Origin: Procambarus clarkii
Lineage: Eukaryota; Arthropoda; Malacostraca; Decapoda; Cambaridae
Assembly: GCF_040958095.1 (NCBI RefSeq)
Contig: NC_091214.1
Location: forward strand, 9,407,871-9,471,870
Direction: 5' to 3'
Length of the DNA stretch: 64,000 nucleotides
Below, in pieces: positions 14,844-24,188 of this stretch (positions within the stretch are counted from its first letter, which is position 1; each line of letters opens with the position of its first letter). A program made the position numbers and the translations under genes. The notes under the pieces were generated by a model. The model did not search any database and was not told where the DNA came from. It saw only the letters and a program-made list of their open reading frames with translations.

Positions 14844-14990
14844 CGCCCCAAGGGTTTCAGGTAAATTTAGAATATCCCCTGTGCGCCCCAAGGGTTTCAG
14901 GTAAATTTAGAATATCCCCTGTGCGCCCCAAGGGTTTCAGGTCAAATATCCCCTGTGCGCCCCAAGGGTTTTCAGGCGAATTTGGGGAGT
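14836..14990 (+). repeat. Subterminal repeats with CCCCTGTGCGCCCCAAGGG core
   Basis: Four copies of the core CCCCTGTGCGCCCCAAGGG begin at about 14836, 14876, 14916 and 14950, with periods of 40, 40 and 34. The first copy overlaps the right arm of the tip hairpin. Arrays of short subterminal motifs are typical transposase or integrase binding sites. The small ORF crossing them (14795-15001) only translates the repeat and is not a gene. Confidence 0.85.
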
Positions 14991-15524
14991 CACAGATTTA
15001 GAATTAGGGAATTCTTATAATGAAAAATAATGTCATACGAGTTTGCTAAAGTTCTTATAAGAAAAATAATTTCCGAGACTTAGAAGTTTGTTAAGGCCTT
15101 ATGGGAGAAATTCAAATAACATGTGTAGCACTTTAGGGCTTCCAGGAGAACTCTACGGACATATTTTACGTGTTTTCAACTTACAAAATCGTCTATGTAA
15201 GCCTTAGTTATTCATATAAATTTAGAAAATCACCTGTGTAAGTCATTGTTTTCAGGGTTTCGTACATCACACCCCCCTCCCTCCCCCCTTACCTCGCAAT
15301 CTGTCGCCTCACCTGTGTTTACTTTAGACGTCAGCCAGCCAGTCGGCTCTTAATCTTAGCGTATCTTATCTTATCCATAATATCTGGACCGTCCCTCCTC
15401 TCTCTCTCTCTCTCCTTTCATTCAGTTCAACTATTTTCCAACATCGTATGTTTGCTCCTTTTCATTAAGCAAGTCAGTATGTTTGCTCCTTTTCATTAAG
15501 CAAGTCAGTTTTACACAAATAAAT

Positions 15525-16360
15525 CATGTTAGTAAGCAAGTTCTAGCTCACGTTCCCCACCTTAGTCCCCTGTCGTATAAAGAATACTATCATTCCAATC
15601 CCTCTAAAATTTAAAAATAATCATATTTCAAATGTAGTTCAATACAGTAATTAGTTACCAAGCTCCAGCTCTTGTCCTCCGCCTTAGCTCTCTCTCGTAT
15701 CTTCGTTAGTATCAGTCCAATTTCCCTGAAATTTCTACCCTCTGTATTTCAGACATAGTTTAGTAAATGCAAACAATTATCAAACTCTAGCTCTTGTCCC
15801 CAGCTTAGTTCATTTGTACAAAATCATTAGTAACAGTCCAATTTCCCTTAAATTGTTACCCTCTGTATTTCAGACACCGTAAATAAAATCAAATAGTTAT
15901 CGAGCTCCAGCTCTCGTCCCCGCCTTAATTCTCTTTCGTATCTTTGTAAATAACCCATCAATTTCCCTAAAATTAAAAGCAGACATACTTCAAAGTTAGT
16001 AAATAAGATCAAGTCAGTTACTGAGCTCCAGCTCTCGTCCCCGCCTTAGTTCTCTTTCATATCTTCGTTAGTATCAGTCCAATTTCCCTGAAATTTTTAC
16101 CCTCTGTATTTCAGACATAGTAAATATGAAGTAAACAATTATAAAACTCTAGCTCTTGTCCTCTGTCCAAGCTCACTTTTGTAAAATCATTACTCTCAGT
16201 CCAAATCACCCAACTACATTTTCAGACATAGTAAATAAAAAACCAGTTCAGTTATTAAGTTTCAACTCTTGTGCCCCAGCTTAGTTCATTTGTACAAGTT
16301 CTTTATTTTCCAACTAAATCACCCTGAGATTTAAGATCACCGTATTTTCTAACGTAGTAA
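15525..16360 (+). repeat. Tandem units of about 120 bp in the left arm
   Basis: About seven diverged units each contain, in order, an AGCTCTAGCTC/AGCTCCAGCTC box, a YCTTAGTTC box, a CAGTCCAATTTCCCT box and a CTGTATTTCAGACATAG box, with spacing of about 115-125 bases. The mirror copy is at about 25456-26291. No open frame runs through them. This looks like expanded noncoding arm sequence. Confidence 0.75.
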
Positions 16361-16661
16361 AATTAATCTGGACATTAGCCTTAGATCATCAGACATAAAT
16401 ATATTCGATCAAGTCCGTCTCCAGCGTATCTCTTATCCGAGTATACACATAACCCCAACCTGTTTAATTATCTTTCACCCCCTCCCACCTTCCTCCATCT
16501 CATCCAAGTCTCGTAAATTTAAAATGTAGCTGTTAATTTGCGTTCTTTCCCCGTTCATAGCATATTCTCTGTAAGTTCAGATCTGTACTTAGTCTTACAT
16601 ATTCTCTACTTCTTTCCAATTTTATACAAGACTTAAACAACTATTACCGTCTCCTCTATCT

Positions 16662-17080
16662 TATTTAAACATGAGTCATATGTAAATATACCCCGACTCT
16701 TTCCATCCAATACAAGTCCTAGCTTGTTCACCGCCCAACTCACTACGCTATTTCTACTCTACATGTTATAGCATGTTTTCCGCTCATCTTGGTACCAACC
16801 CTTACAATCTCTCTCTCATTCCTTTTACATGTCTCAGCATGTCTCAGCATGTTCGCCTCGCATCTTACTACGCTGTCTACTTTACATGTTGTAGCGTGTA
16901 TTACTGTGTCCCATATCTTATTTAAACATGAGTCATATGTAAATATACCCGACTCCTTCCATCCATTACAAGTCCTAGCTTGTTCACCGCCCAACTCTCT
17001 ACACTGTCTACTTTACATGTTGTAGCATGTTTTCCGCACATCTTGATACCATCCCTTACAATCTCTCAATCCTTTACACA
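16662..17080 (+). repeat. Duplicated block of about 259 bp in the left arm
   Basis: The sequence from about 16662 (AAACATGAGTCATATG onward) is repeated from about 16921, including the CTAGCTTGTTCACCGCCCAACTC stretch and the ACATGTTRTAGCATGTTTTCC stretch. The mirror copy lies at about 24736-25154. Short ORFs seen here on both strands are by-products of the repeat, because they read identically in both arms and have no recognisable domain. Confidence 0.75.
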
Positions 17081-17627
17081 TCCCAACTTTCAACCCTTTC
17101 TTACAATTTTCCTCCATCCCTCCGCTACATGTTCTTACCCGTTCATTACAGTCCACTACTTATTCTCTAATCATCTCTGTACTAATTCTCAAAACTAGTT
17201 GGTTCTGTCATTTTAGTAAGTAAGTAAGTAGATCATCGTTATTAACAACGACAACAACAACAACAACAGTAACATTACTAATTCACAGTAAGTTACTACT
17301 GAGCATTTGGTAGTTATCCATTTTCAAATAATGTCAATATAAATCATTCTAAGACATCTTCGTACAATTAAAGATACTTGCCCGTGCACTAAGTCATTAC
17401 TTACAGTAGCATCTTAAGGCATTGTTTTCGTAACTCAGTTTTATTAAACATACACCTTCATTAGTCAAAGGAAAACTTTTCAAGTCATTGTATTCAATAT
17501 TTCCGTTAAACTTACTACATCATGTCATTATTCGGTTTCATAATTAAGTACTTGTTTCAGTCCTCCAATGTAATAAGCAAATTATTCTATTAAGGATAAA
17601 GAAATCTTATTTAGAAGAGGCATTAAG

Positions 17628-17633
17628 TTTATT
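17628..17633 (-). terminator. Polyadenylation signal in the left arm
   Basis: TTTATT on the plus strand reads AATAAA on the minus strand, about 190 bases after the stop of the methyltransferase-like gene that runs outward into this arm. The mirror copy at 24183-24188 serves the IAP gene. Signal use is inferred from position. Confidence 0.55.
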
Positions 17634-17731
17634 ACAACATTTAACGCATACAAGTGTTCTTAGTAGTTATACAGGTATTCAAGAAATCATAAGTGTTCTT
17701 AGTAGTTTTACAAGTGTTCAAGAAAATCATA

Positions 17732-17820
17732 AGTGTTCAAGAAGCAATTATATACAGTTATTCTTAGTAGTTATACAAGTGTTCAAGAAAAACATATACA
17801 AGTGTTCAAGAAATCATAAA
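17732..17820. repeat. Inner-edge short repeats of the left arm
   Basis: Units related to AAGTGTTCAAGAAATCAT and AAGTGTTCTTAGTAGTTATAC are scrambled here. The right inner edge (23887-24084) is built from the same units in different number and order. These repeats mark where the two arms stop being collinear. Confidence 0.8.
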
Positions 17821-17822
17821 CA

Positions 17823-19239
17823 CTATAGTCTTATATAGAAATAAACATTTGAATTTATAAAAGAATTATAAGTAAAACATGTATTTGATTTCACACAATG
17901 AAACTCACTATCCAGCAAGTTAAAAAATCCATCACATGCACAGCATCCCCCTTCCCCTTCTCCAAAATAGATTAGTTTTTGTCCCTTAAATTCCTTTAAA
18001 ACATAGAAAGCATCGCTATAAACATTATCATCACGAATCAATTCAGGCCAGGACATTAGAAGTACTTCTCTGTCATTACAATAAGTCCTAACTGCTTCTA
18101 CAGCATCCATTTGTTCAACCTCCATCCACTTACTCTCACCCATATTCGAGTAATTATCTGTAGCTCGTACCACATTAGTATGTCTTATCCTAATAAGATT
18201 TTCAATAAAGGCCATACCAGAGAAAACACCAAGTACAGGATCCTGTCCTATAAATCTCATCACTGCCTCTATTTCTATCTTTTGGGGGGTATGATATCCT
18301 ATTTCTGGTCTCATCTTTATTAAATTTAACGGAAAAGATGGAAAGCTCTCCTCCATATGATCAATTAAACTCCAATGTTCATCTTCTTCTGTTTTAGGGT
18401 GAATAATACTAAGCTCTTTCACAGTCTTACTATTTACCTGCTGTTGCAGTTCATCCTGGCTCATTATAGTATACACTTCTCGTTCTTCAGAACTCAACTT
18501 ATTAATAAACCAGTTTGCAGCATTTGGAGAACCAATTTCATCCACAAATTTTCTTATAAAAAATTTATCCTTTAAGTTACATCCTATAGGCACTTCTTCA
18601 AATTCTGGAAATATGTATTTAAAACGGGGTTTAGGTCTAAAAGTGCAAATTATTTTATCGCCTTTAAATAACAAAGAAATTTTCTTCATCTCGGCCTTAC
18701 TAGGAGTTTTCGTCAGCAACAACACTTGACAATTCTCATGTTTCTTGAGTACATCTGTAACACTCTCTTTTAAGCTAAATAAGACTATGTCGCATTTTAT
18801 CATTGGAAGTTCTTCTTTCAACTTTATAAAATCATGACCGATCAGTATCATTAAAACATTTTCACTTTTGCTAATAAACTTTGCTAGAGCTGGAACAATG
18901 TTCTCATGCGTACATTTATCAGTATGTGTCATCACTTTATAAGTCCGTTTTTCAGCCAGGGGCATATTCTTCCACAAAACAGTCGAAGCTGGACTTTGCC
19001 ATATAGTTTCTGACACAAGATCAGGCATGCTTCCAAACCCTGGTAGACTCTTCACATCCATCACATGGGGTAGATCTTTAAACAAAGAAAAATACAATAT
19101 TTAACACAGGGACTATTAAATAATCATAATATTTCAAAACTAAAAGATATTCAATAATAAGCAAAAATTATATCACAACAAATATAACGAGTACTGTAAG
19201 TACATCATACAATAATCACTTACTGTATACAGCAGCCAT
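17823..19239 (-). CDS. Methyltransferase-like protein, two exons
   Basis: Proposed exons are 19239-19224 (ATG plus four codons and one base) and 19075-17823. The donor is ACA|GTAAGT, the acceptor is TTTAAAG|AT and the intron is 148 bp. The join keeps frame and gives 422 residues, stop TAG at 17825-17823. Reading the big exon alone has no ATG at its start, which is why I prefer the spliced model. The C-terminal half has the order expected of Rossmann-type methyltransferase-like folds: a GVFSGMAFIENL loop, VVRATDNYS, then LLMSWPELI, then KLIYFGEGEGGC near the C-terminus. The glycine-rich loop is degenerate (GVFSG), so SAM binding is uncertain. The N-terminal 180 residues are not recognised. It is the last of four minus-strand genes and runs outward into the left arm. 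Methyltransferase-like fold is an inference; catalytic activity is not shown. Confidence 0.65.
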
Positions 19240-19291
19240 CGATCCGAGTATGTCTTCTCACTGCTGGACCGAGATGGGGAGTTTATGTCAA

Positions 19292-19298
19292 GATATAT
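19292..19298 (-). promoter_or_regulatory. TATA-like box before the methyltransferase-like gene
   Basis: The minus strand reads GGATATATCTTG about 55 bases before the proposed ATG at 19239. Gene spacing is tight (164 bases to the previous stop at 19404), so each gene seems to have its own promoter. Confidence 0.4.
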
Positions 19299-19403
19299 CC
19301 CGACCTAGCTTATCACATCGGAGATTGTTACGCTCCGCCCCCTCTCTCTTAGCTGTAGTTTCCAAATTAGTTATATGTATTATTTCAGATCTACTAGTTT
19401 TAA

Positions 19404-20030
19404 CTACGACATTCTCTTCCGTTTATTAGATCTACCCTCTACTTGTTTCTTCTCTCTCCCAGTCCCCGTAACATCTTCTCCAAGAGGTATACGAACCATT
19501 AATAATTCTTTTTTATTATTCTTTAAAACATAAGCTAAATGGGCTAGTCCTGGAAAATAGTGTGTCTCCCATTCTTCTTGTTCTTCTTTACTCCATCCTA
19601 TTCCGTCATTAAACCCAATACCATATGGAATAATTATACGCTGGATTAAATTATTATTTCTTGCCTGACAACAAATTTGCCTTATTGCAGATTTAAAACT
19701 CCAACGTTTAATAATATCTTTCTGTAATCCTAGATCTTCATTAGAGCTACTGTATTGAAGTCCTATAATATGAGGTTTTATTTCTGGTTCTGGAGATAAA
19801 GCAAGTACTATACCACCAGGAGTTATATTATTCTGTACCACTTCACACTCGGAAACTTTACTGTAAGGATATTTTTCCCATAACAGTTGTGCAAATCCAC
19901 CAGATAAATTATGAGAATCGTAGACAAGACAGTCTCCAGGTTTTAGAATTTCATCACTAGTAAAATCAGCATCTATAATACACTTATTCAAACGCTTAAG
20001 CTTCACTTGCATGTACATAGAACAATCCAT
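19404..20030 (-). CDS. Macro-domain-like protein, paralogue 1, basic C-terminus
   Basis: A 208-residue protein starting at MDCSMYMQV. The frame is open further upstream to 20126, but the first well-placed ATG is at 20030, just after a TATA-like box. It shares the macro-fold order of the two next genes: GDCLVYDSH, then a G-loop region SGGFAQLLWEKYPYS, then PGGIVLAL, then HIIGLQYSS, then a helix and RIIIPYGIGF followed by WETHYFPGL. This resembles the TARG1/Poa1-type macro domain, which binds ADP-ribose and can remove it from proteins or phosphate esters. The first ligand loop is altered from the usual GxGxA, while the second (GIG) is kept, so activity is uncertain. The C-terminus GREKKQVEGRSNKRKRMS is strongly basic and could be a nuclear signal. 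Single exon. Confidence 0.65.
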   Translation of the reverse strand: MDCSMYMQVKLKRLNKCIIDADFTSDEILKPGDCLVYDSHNLSGGFAQLLWEKYPYSKVSECEVVQNNITPGGIVLALSPEPEIKPHIIGLQYSSSNEDLGLQKDIIKRWSFKSAIRQICCQARNNNLIQRIIIPYGIGFNDGIGWSKEEQEEWETHYFPGLAHLAYVLKNNKKELLMVRIPLGEDVTGTGREKKQVEGRSNKRKRMS

Positions 20031-20065
20031 CTTGAAGTAAGACAGAAAAAGTTTCGTACCTCTTC

Positions 20066-20073
20066 CTATATAC
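20066..20073 (-). promoter_or_regulatory. TATA-like box before macro paralogue 1
   Basis: GTATATAG on the minus strand lies about 36 bases before the proposed ATG at 20030. If used, the leader would be only about 10 bases long, so a start further upstream or a different TATA cannot be excluded. Confidence 0.3.
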
Positions 20074-20215
20074 TCAGAAAAGTAGAGTTGACATTTAGAC
20101 ATTAAAAAGGGAGAAAATAAACACACGAGTTTCTATTTTGTTATTTAATGTGTAAAAATGTACAATGTATTTAATTTGTAAAAATGTACAAAGTATAAAT
20201 TATTTACAGACATTA

Positions 20216-21115
20216 TTATTCCCAATCCATCTTCTCTTCTAAATTTGTAAAACTACTACTAACACACATTGTAACATTAGTATCAACAGACGTAGTAACA
20301 TTAACAGGTGTTGAATTAATTGTATCAGACAACTTAGTGTTGATAGAAGGTGAACTAGCATCAGCGGTAGCAGGCGTAGCATCATCTTCAGGTGTCCTAG
20401 CAGCATCAGTAGCATTAGTTGTGGATCCATTTTGAAGAACAGCAATGTATGGAATCTTATTTTCAAAGATGCCGTGGGTGGATGACTGAGGAGGAACGAT
20501 GTTTTCGGGACGTACTATGAAGAGTACAATACCTCGTTTTCGTAGTTTTTGTCCTATTTTCTCAAGTATAGGCAAATATTTACTTTCCCATACTGCGCAG
20601 TTGTCCAAATAACTTGACATGCCAAACCCATATGGAATAATAATTCTCTTAACACATCTTTTAAGAATGAAAACAAGGGCTTCCTTCAGAGCATTTTCAA
20701 ACCAGCGCCATCTCTGATATTCTGTATCTTTTTCAAGTCCATCGTAAAAATGTTCATCTAAACTTCGTACTTCACACGGAGGATTTTCATATGCTGGTAA
20801 AGTTGCAGGTCTACTAGCAAACTGAGTCACTAAACCAATAATAAGGGGTAGATGGGGATCTTCATCCATCCTGTTGTTAAATTCAGGTGGTTCTCCAATA
20901 TGTATACTGCCAGGGTTACTGCGATAAGATACAACAGCCCTGTTTTTGTAAGGAAAGTTTTCACGATGTAATCTCGCATATGGGTAACGATCCCACAATC
21001 CTTGCACAATTTTACACATTTGTACACTCGTAGCATCAAGATCGTACAATAAACAGTCGTGATTATTGTAGACGGGCAGGGAGGCAAAGTCTCCAATAAT
21101 AGTCTTGATCTCCAT
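20216..21115 (-). CDS. Macro-domain-like protein, paralogue 2, Ser/Thr-rich tail
   Basis: A 299-residue protein starting at MEIKTIIGDFASL. A longer frame to 21238 exists, but the TATA-like box at 21195-21200 and the alignment to the sister proteins favour this ATG. Macro-like landmarks in order: HDCLLYDLD, KIVQGLWDRYPYA (the first ligand loop has lost its glycines), NPGSIHIGE, LPLIIGLVTQFA, a helix around RWFENALKEAL, and RIIIPYGFGM followed by VWESKYLPIL. From about residue 235 the protein changes to a Thr/Ser/Asn/Ala-rich tail, probably disordered, ending KMDWE. The loss at the first loop suggests an ADP-ribose binder with altered chemistry or a pseudo-enzyme. It is followed by 185 bases before paralogue 1. 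Confidence 0.65.
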   Translation of the reverse strand: MEIKTIIGDFASLPVYNNHDCLLYDLDATSVQMCKIVQGLWDRYPYARLHRENFPYKNRAVVSYRSNPGSIHIGEPPEFNNRMDEDPHLPLIIGLVTQFASRPATLPAYENPPCEVRSLDEHFYDGLEKDTEYQRWRWFENALKEALVFILKRCVKRIIIPYGFGMSSYLDNCAVWESKYLPILEKIGQKLRKRGIVLFIVRPENIVPPQSSTHGIFENKIPYIAVLQNGSTTNATDAARTPEDDATPATADASSPSINTKLSDTINSTPVNVTTSVDTNVTMCVSSSFTNLEEKMDWE

Positions 21116-21194
21116 AGCCTTGAATATCCAAGCTTGAAGTAGATTCTGACATCCAAGAAGAGGAGGACACCGTAAGAGATCACTCCGGGGAAGC

Positions 21195-21200
21195 ATATAT
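21195..21200 (-). promoter_or_regulatory. TATA-like box before macro paralogue 2
   Basis: The minus strand reads GATGTATATATGC about 80 bases before the ATG at 21115, inside the 137-base gap after the previous gene's stop (21253). Confidence 0.4.
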
Positions 21201-21252
21201 ACATCTTTAGGCTGCGCGTAGAAACACTGCGCACACAAAAGGTTGCCAAGTG

Positions 21253-21873
21253 TTACTTGCTCTTCCTCTGCATAATCTCCTCGTTAAACAGTAATTTAAC
21301 TTCCACTCCGTAGGGTTTTAACTGTTTATACATATCTTCAATAACAGGAAGATAAGTATTTTCCCAAACCTTATCTCTTCGAACACATGTAATCCCAATT
21401 CCTGTTGGTATTATAACTCTCATAATTTGAGGAGAGCCCTTGATAAAGTTAAATAAATCTTTCATACCATTCTTGAAGTAGACGAGACGATTAATGGATG
21501 TATCTTCGTTTAATCCAGAGAGCATGTTTCTGTCTTTTGAGTTTTCTATAATTCCCTGAGCAATGTTATTACTTTCTATAGGTAATCCAATACCGTATTG
21601 GGTGGCTATAGCAACAATATACGGAAGATTTTCTCCTTTAGAGATATGAATTGTTCCTGGTACTGGACGATCTTCAGGGATACATCTCTTAAGACTGTAC
21701 AAGGGTCGGCGAACATTATAAGCGTCAGCGTGAGAATATTTCTTGGCTAAGTCTAGGGCCATTCCTCGGGGAACACAGGATATACAGTTCACTCCGTACA
21801 CAATACAGGTTTCATTATTACAAAATGAATCGTCGGTTAAATAACCCTGACAAGTTGTCAGAACAGTATCCAT
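21253..21873 (-). CDS. Macro-domain-like protein, paralogue 3, best-preserved ligand loops
   Basis: A 206-residue single-exon protein whose ATG sits in a strong context (TTCACCATGG). Macro-like landmarks: TCIVYGVNC, then PRGMALDLAKKYSHAD (a G-x-A loop close to the family form), VPGTIHISKG, YIVAIATQYGIG, a helix around RLVYFKNGMKDLF, and RVIIPTGIGITC followed by VWENTYLPVIEDM. Of the three paralogues this one best keeps both loops expected to hold ADP-ribose, so it is the likeliest active enzyme. Family knowledge: TARG1-like macro domains reverse ADP-ribosylation, and viral ones counter host ADP-ribosyl signalling. The role here is inference. It is the first gene of the minus-strand set, divergent from the IAP gene across 564 bases. 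Confidence 0.7.
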   Translation of the reverse strand: MDTVLTTCQGYLTDDSFCNNETCIVYGVNCISCVPRGMALDLAKKYSHADAYNVRRPLYSLKRCIPEDRPVPGTIHISKGENLPYIVAIATQYGIGLPIESNNIAQGIIENSKDRNMLSGLNEDTSINRLVYFKNGMKDLFNFIKGSPQIMRVIIPTGIGITCVRRDKVWENTYLPVIEDMYKQLKPYGVEVKLLFNEEIMQRKSK

Positions 21874-21951
21874 GGTGAATTTTTCTTCCTCGTAAGGTAG
21901 TAGATACGATCCAGATAGTCGTAATAATATCCCTAATGTGAGGTCCGCGCT

Positions 21952-21959
21952 CTTATATT
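21952..21959 (-). promoter_or_regulatory. TATA box before macro paralogue 3
   Basis: AATATAAG on the minus strand, the best TATA-like match in the element, about 80 bases before ATG 21873. Confidence 0.55.
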
Positions 21960-22388
21960 GGGGGAAATGTAAAAGTTACCACGTATTTGAATATATTAAT
22001 AAGGATTTTTGTTACCTTAGAGTGATATTATATATGACATTATAACTAATAGTATATTTCATTTTAGGATATAGATGCTTTAAGCATATATTTTAATTAG
22101 ATTAAATAAGAATTTACTACTAAATTATATATATATATCTATCATTATGCACGGCAGCTACGAATAATGACGTAACAGTATACTTTTAGCGAGATTGCCA
22201 AAGTGATGTATTTTTCTAATAAGTCTAATAAATAATGAAAGTAGTTTACTAAGTATTTATATAAGAGCTTTATTTAATTAAGAAACTTTAAGGATTTTTA
22301 AGTAGAGAAGTATTTAGAGGAGATTACTGTCTATTATAAATGAGGAAACTGTTAAATATGTAGCGATGTACGATACTTATTTTAGGGA

Positions 22389-22396
22389 TATATATA
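22389..22396 (+). promoter_or_regulatory. TATA box before the IAP gene
   Basis: TATATATA followed about 30 bases later by TAGTTAGTGC and then by the ATG at 22438. Confidence 0.5.
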
Positions 22397-22437
22397 CTTG
22401 CTTATCCTACTCTAATAGTTAGTGCTGCCCTCACACG

Positions 22438-23894
22438 ATGGATCCTTTGTGTGCCAGGAAGTTTTACAGTATAGAAAGCCTTAAATGTGCAGGAGTTAGA
22501 CTACAAACATTTGTGGATTGGCCCATTAAGTGGTTAAACCCTATTGACTTAGTTGAAGATGGGTTCTATTACCTTCGCAATAGTGATTATTGTTTGTGTG
22601 CATTTTGTTATTGTATAGTAGGTGCATGGATTGTTGGTGATACCCCCAGAAGACGTCATAAGATCATTAATCAAGACTGTGCCTTTATTAGAGGCGAGAG
22701 GAGTGACAATGTTTCTTTAGAGGTGTCTGAGATAGCTTTCAAATATGGACTGGAATTTGTTTCCCATAAAATAGAACTGGGAAATAAGAAAATAAGTGGT
22801 AGTAGTAAGTATATATTCTTATGATGTATTCTTATACCAGTCTTATATACTCTGTACAAAACTTGATTGCTTAAATAGATACTTCTTATTCTTCTAAAGA
22901 ATAATTTACGTAACTACGTTATATTTTTTTAGGTGGTGCTCCTCCTAAGGAAGATCTGGGATTGATCAAATTTAGGAAATCGCTGAATCCAGGATTGGTA
23001 ACTTATAAATCTCGCCTAGAGACATTTGATATGACATGGCCTGGAAGCGTCAAGCAAACTTCTCATGAGCTGGCAGAAGCTGGTTTTTTTTACTGTGGTA
23101 TGAAGTGTTTTAACTATTTTAAACTTAATAGAGTTATAAGTAAAGAAATAATGAATATTAGTTAAAAGATAGTAACGAGATAATGCTGGATTGTTTTATG
23201 GTTTTCAGGTATAAGTGACCACGTCTGCTGCTATCACTGCGCCTGTGGAATACGAAATTGGAGACCAGAAGATGATCCTTGGACGTTACATGCGAGATGT
23301 AGTCCAGAATGTGCTTACATTATTCTTGCAAGGGGCAAGGAATTTGTTAAGAATGCTAGATTGACAATACCATTACCTATAAAACCTATAGACAATGATT
23401 TAATTAATATCTTAATGGAGGGTATGGATAAGTTCAAACATCTGATTCATAAAAAATTAATACCTGTGGAGAGTATAAGATATGCTTTAAGTGAGTACCT
23501 TAAGGAATCCAGAGATTTGTTGCCTTTTATTATACAAAGTAGATGTCTAGAAATCGTGTTGAGGTATATGCAAGAGGGAACAGATATTTATTTACGGGTA
23601 CGGGACTTAATTTATGAAGCAGTTGATGATAAAAAGGAACAAGAAGCTACGCTTGAAGATCTGGGATTGAAAACTTTACCGGAGACTTGTACTAACACTG
23701 ATGAAAACAAGGACTGTATAGAACAATCTTGGGAAGAAGATATTTTATGCAGAGTTTGTATGGATAAAAATATAAATATTGTAATACTACCATGTAAACA
23801 TATGGTGACATGCAGTGGTTGTCTTTTAGCTCTGAAATGCTGTCCAATTTGTAGAGGAAATATTTTATATATAATAAATCCAATTGCTTCTTGA
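22438..23894 (+). CDS. Inhibitor-of-apoptosis protein: two BIR domains and a RING, three exons
   Basis: Exons are 22438-22804, 22933-23097 and 23209-23894. Donors are GTAAGT and GTATGA, acceptors TTTTTTTAG and TTTTCAG, and all phases agree, giving 405 residues. BIR1 spans about residues 20-86 with zinc ligands C54, C57, H74 and C81. BIR2 spans about residues 150-215, is completed across the second intron and has ligands C185, C188, H205 and C212. A C3HC4 RING fills the last 50 residues (CRVC, PCKH, CSGC, CPIC). IAPs bind caspases or IAP antagonists through BIR domains and ubiquitinate targets through the RING, in the cytosol. The DDPWTLHARCSPEC motif of BIR2 is canonical; BIR1 is more diverged. 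It is divergent from the macro genes and runs outward into the right arm, its stop lying in the arm's edge repeat. IAP carriage is common in large insect viruses, but the introns argue for a nuclear, host-type gene structure. Confidence 0.92.
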
Positions 23895-24084
23895 ACACTT
23901 ATGATTTTCTTGAACACTTGTATAACTACTAAGAACACTTGTATATGATTTTCTTGAACACTTATGAATACCTGTATAACTACTAAGAATAACTGTATAT
24001 GATTTTCTTGAACACTTGTATATAATTGCTTCTTGAACACTTATGATTTCTTGAACACTTGTATAACTACTAAGAACACTTGTA
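23887..24084. repeat. Inner-edge short repeats of the right arm
   Basis: Repeats of TTCTTGAACACTTRTATGAT and GTATAACTACTAAGAACACT, expanded by comparison with the left edge (17732-17820). The IAP stop codon TGA falls inside the first TTCTTGAACACTT unit, so the gene's last codons abut the arm. Confidence 0.8.
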
Positions 24085-24182
24085 TATGATTTTCTTGAAC
24101 ACTTGTAAAACTACTAAGAACACTTATGATTTCTTGAATACCTGTATAACTACTAAGAACACTTGTATGCGTTAAATGTTGT

Positions 24183-24188
24183 AATAAA
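24183..24188 (+). terminator. Polyadenylation signal in the right arm for the IAP gene
   Basis: AATAAA about 290 bases after the IAP stop, within the inverted repeat. Its mirror (17628-17633) lies after the outward gene at the other end of the core. Confidence 0.55.

Larger units (their letters stand above)
14785..17731 (+). repeat. Left terminal inverted repeat arm
   Basis: This 2947-bp arm is the near-exact reverse complement of 24085-27027. Base p pairs with 41812-p near the tip and with 41816-p further in, so there is a net 4-bp length difference. Every stretch I compared matches, including the arms' spurious small ORFs. Beyond 17731 the two sides keep the same short repeat units but in different arrangements. 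The arm holds tip repeats, a tandem block of about 120-bp units, a duplicated block of about 259 bp and (CAA)n near 17240-17268. I see no gene in it. Confidence 0.95.
21874..22437. promoter_or_regulatory. Divergent AT-rich promoter region
   Basis: 564 bases between the minus-strand macro gene and the plus-strand IAP gene, rich in A/T and without an ORF of note. On the minus side CCAATATAAGAG (21950-21961) lies about 80 bases before the ATG. On the plus side TATATATA (22389-22396) lies about 42 bases before the IAP ATG. No other motif is recognised. Confidence 0.6.

Noticed and set aside
14795-15001. Small ORF in each arm (mirror at 26811-27017)
   Set aside because: It only translates the subterminal repeats and starts inside the tip; no domain, and identical in both arms because the arms are identical.
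16743-17198. Several ORFs of 70-83 codons in the arms, on both strands
   Set aside because: They overlap each other on opposite strands inside a duplicated non-coding block and show no recognisable family.
20239-20466. Leucine-rich minus-strand ORF overlapping macro paralogue 2
   Set aside because: It is a shifted reading of the Ser/Thr-rich tail of the real gene.
23612-24040. Minus-strand ORF of about 142 codons across the IAP 3' end
   Set aside because: Antisense shadow of the RING-coding exon continuing into the short edge repeats.
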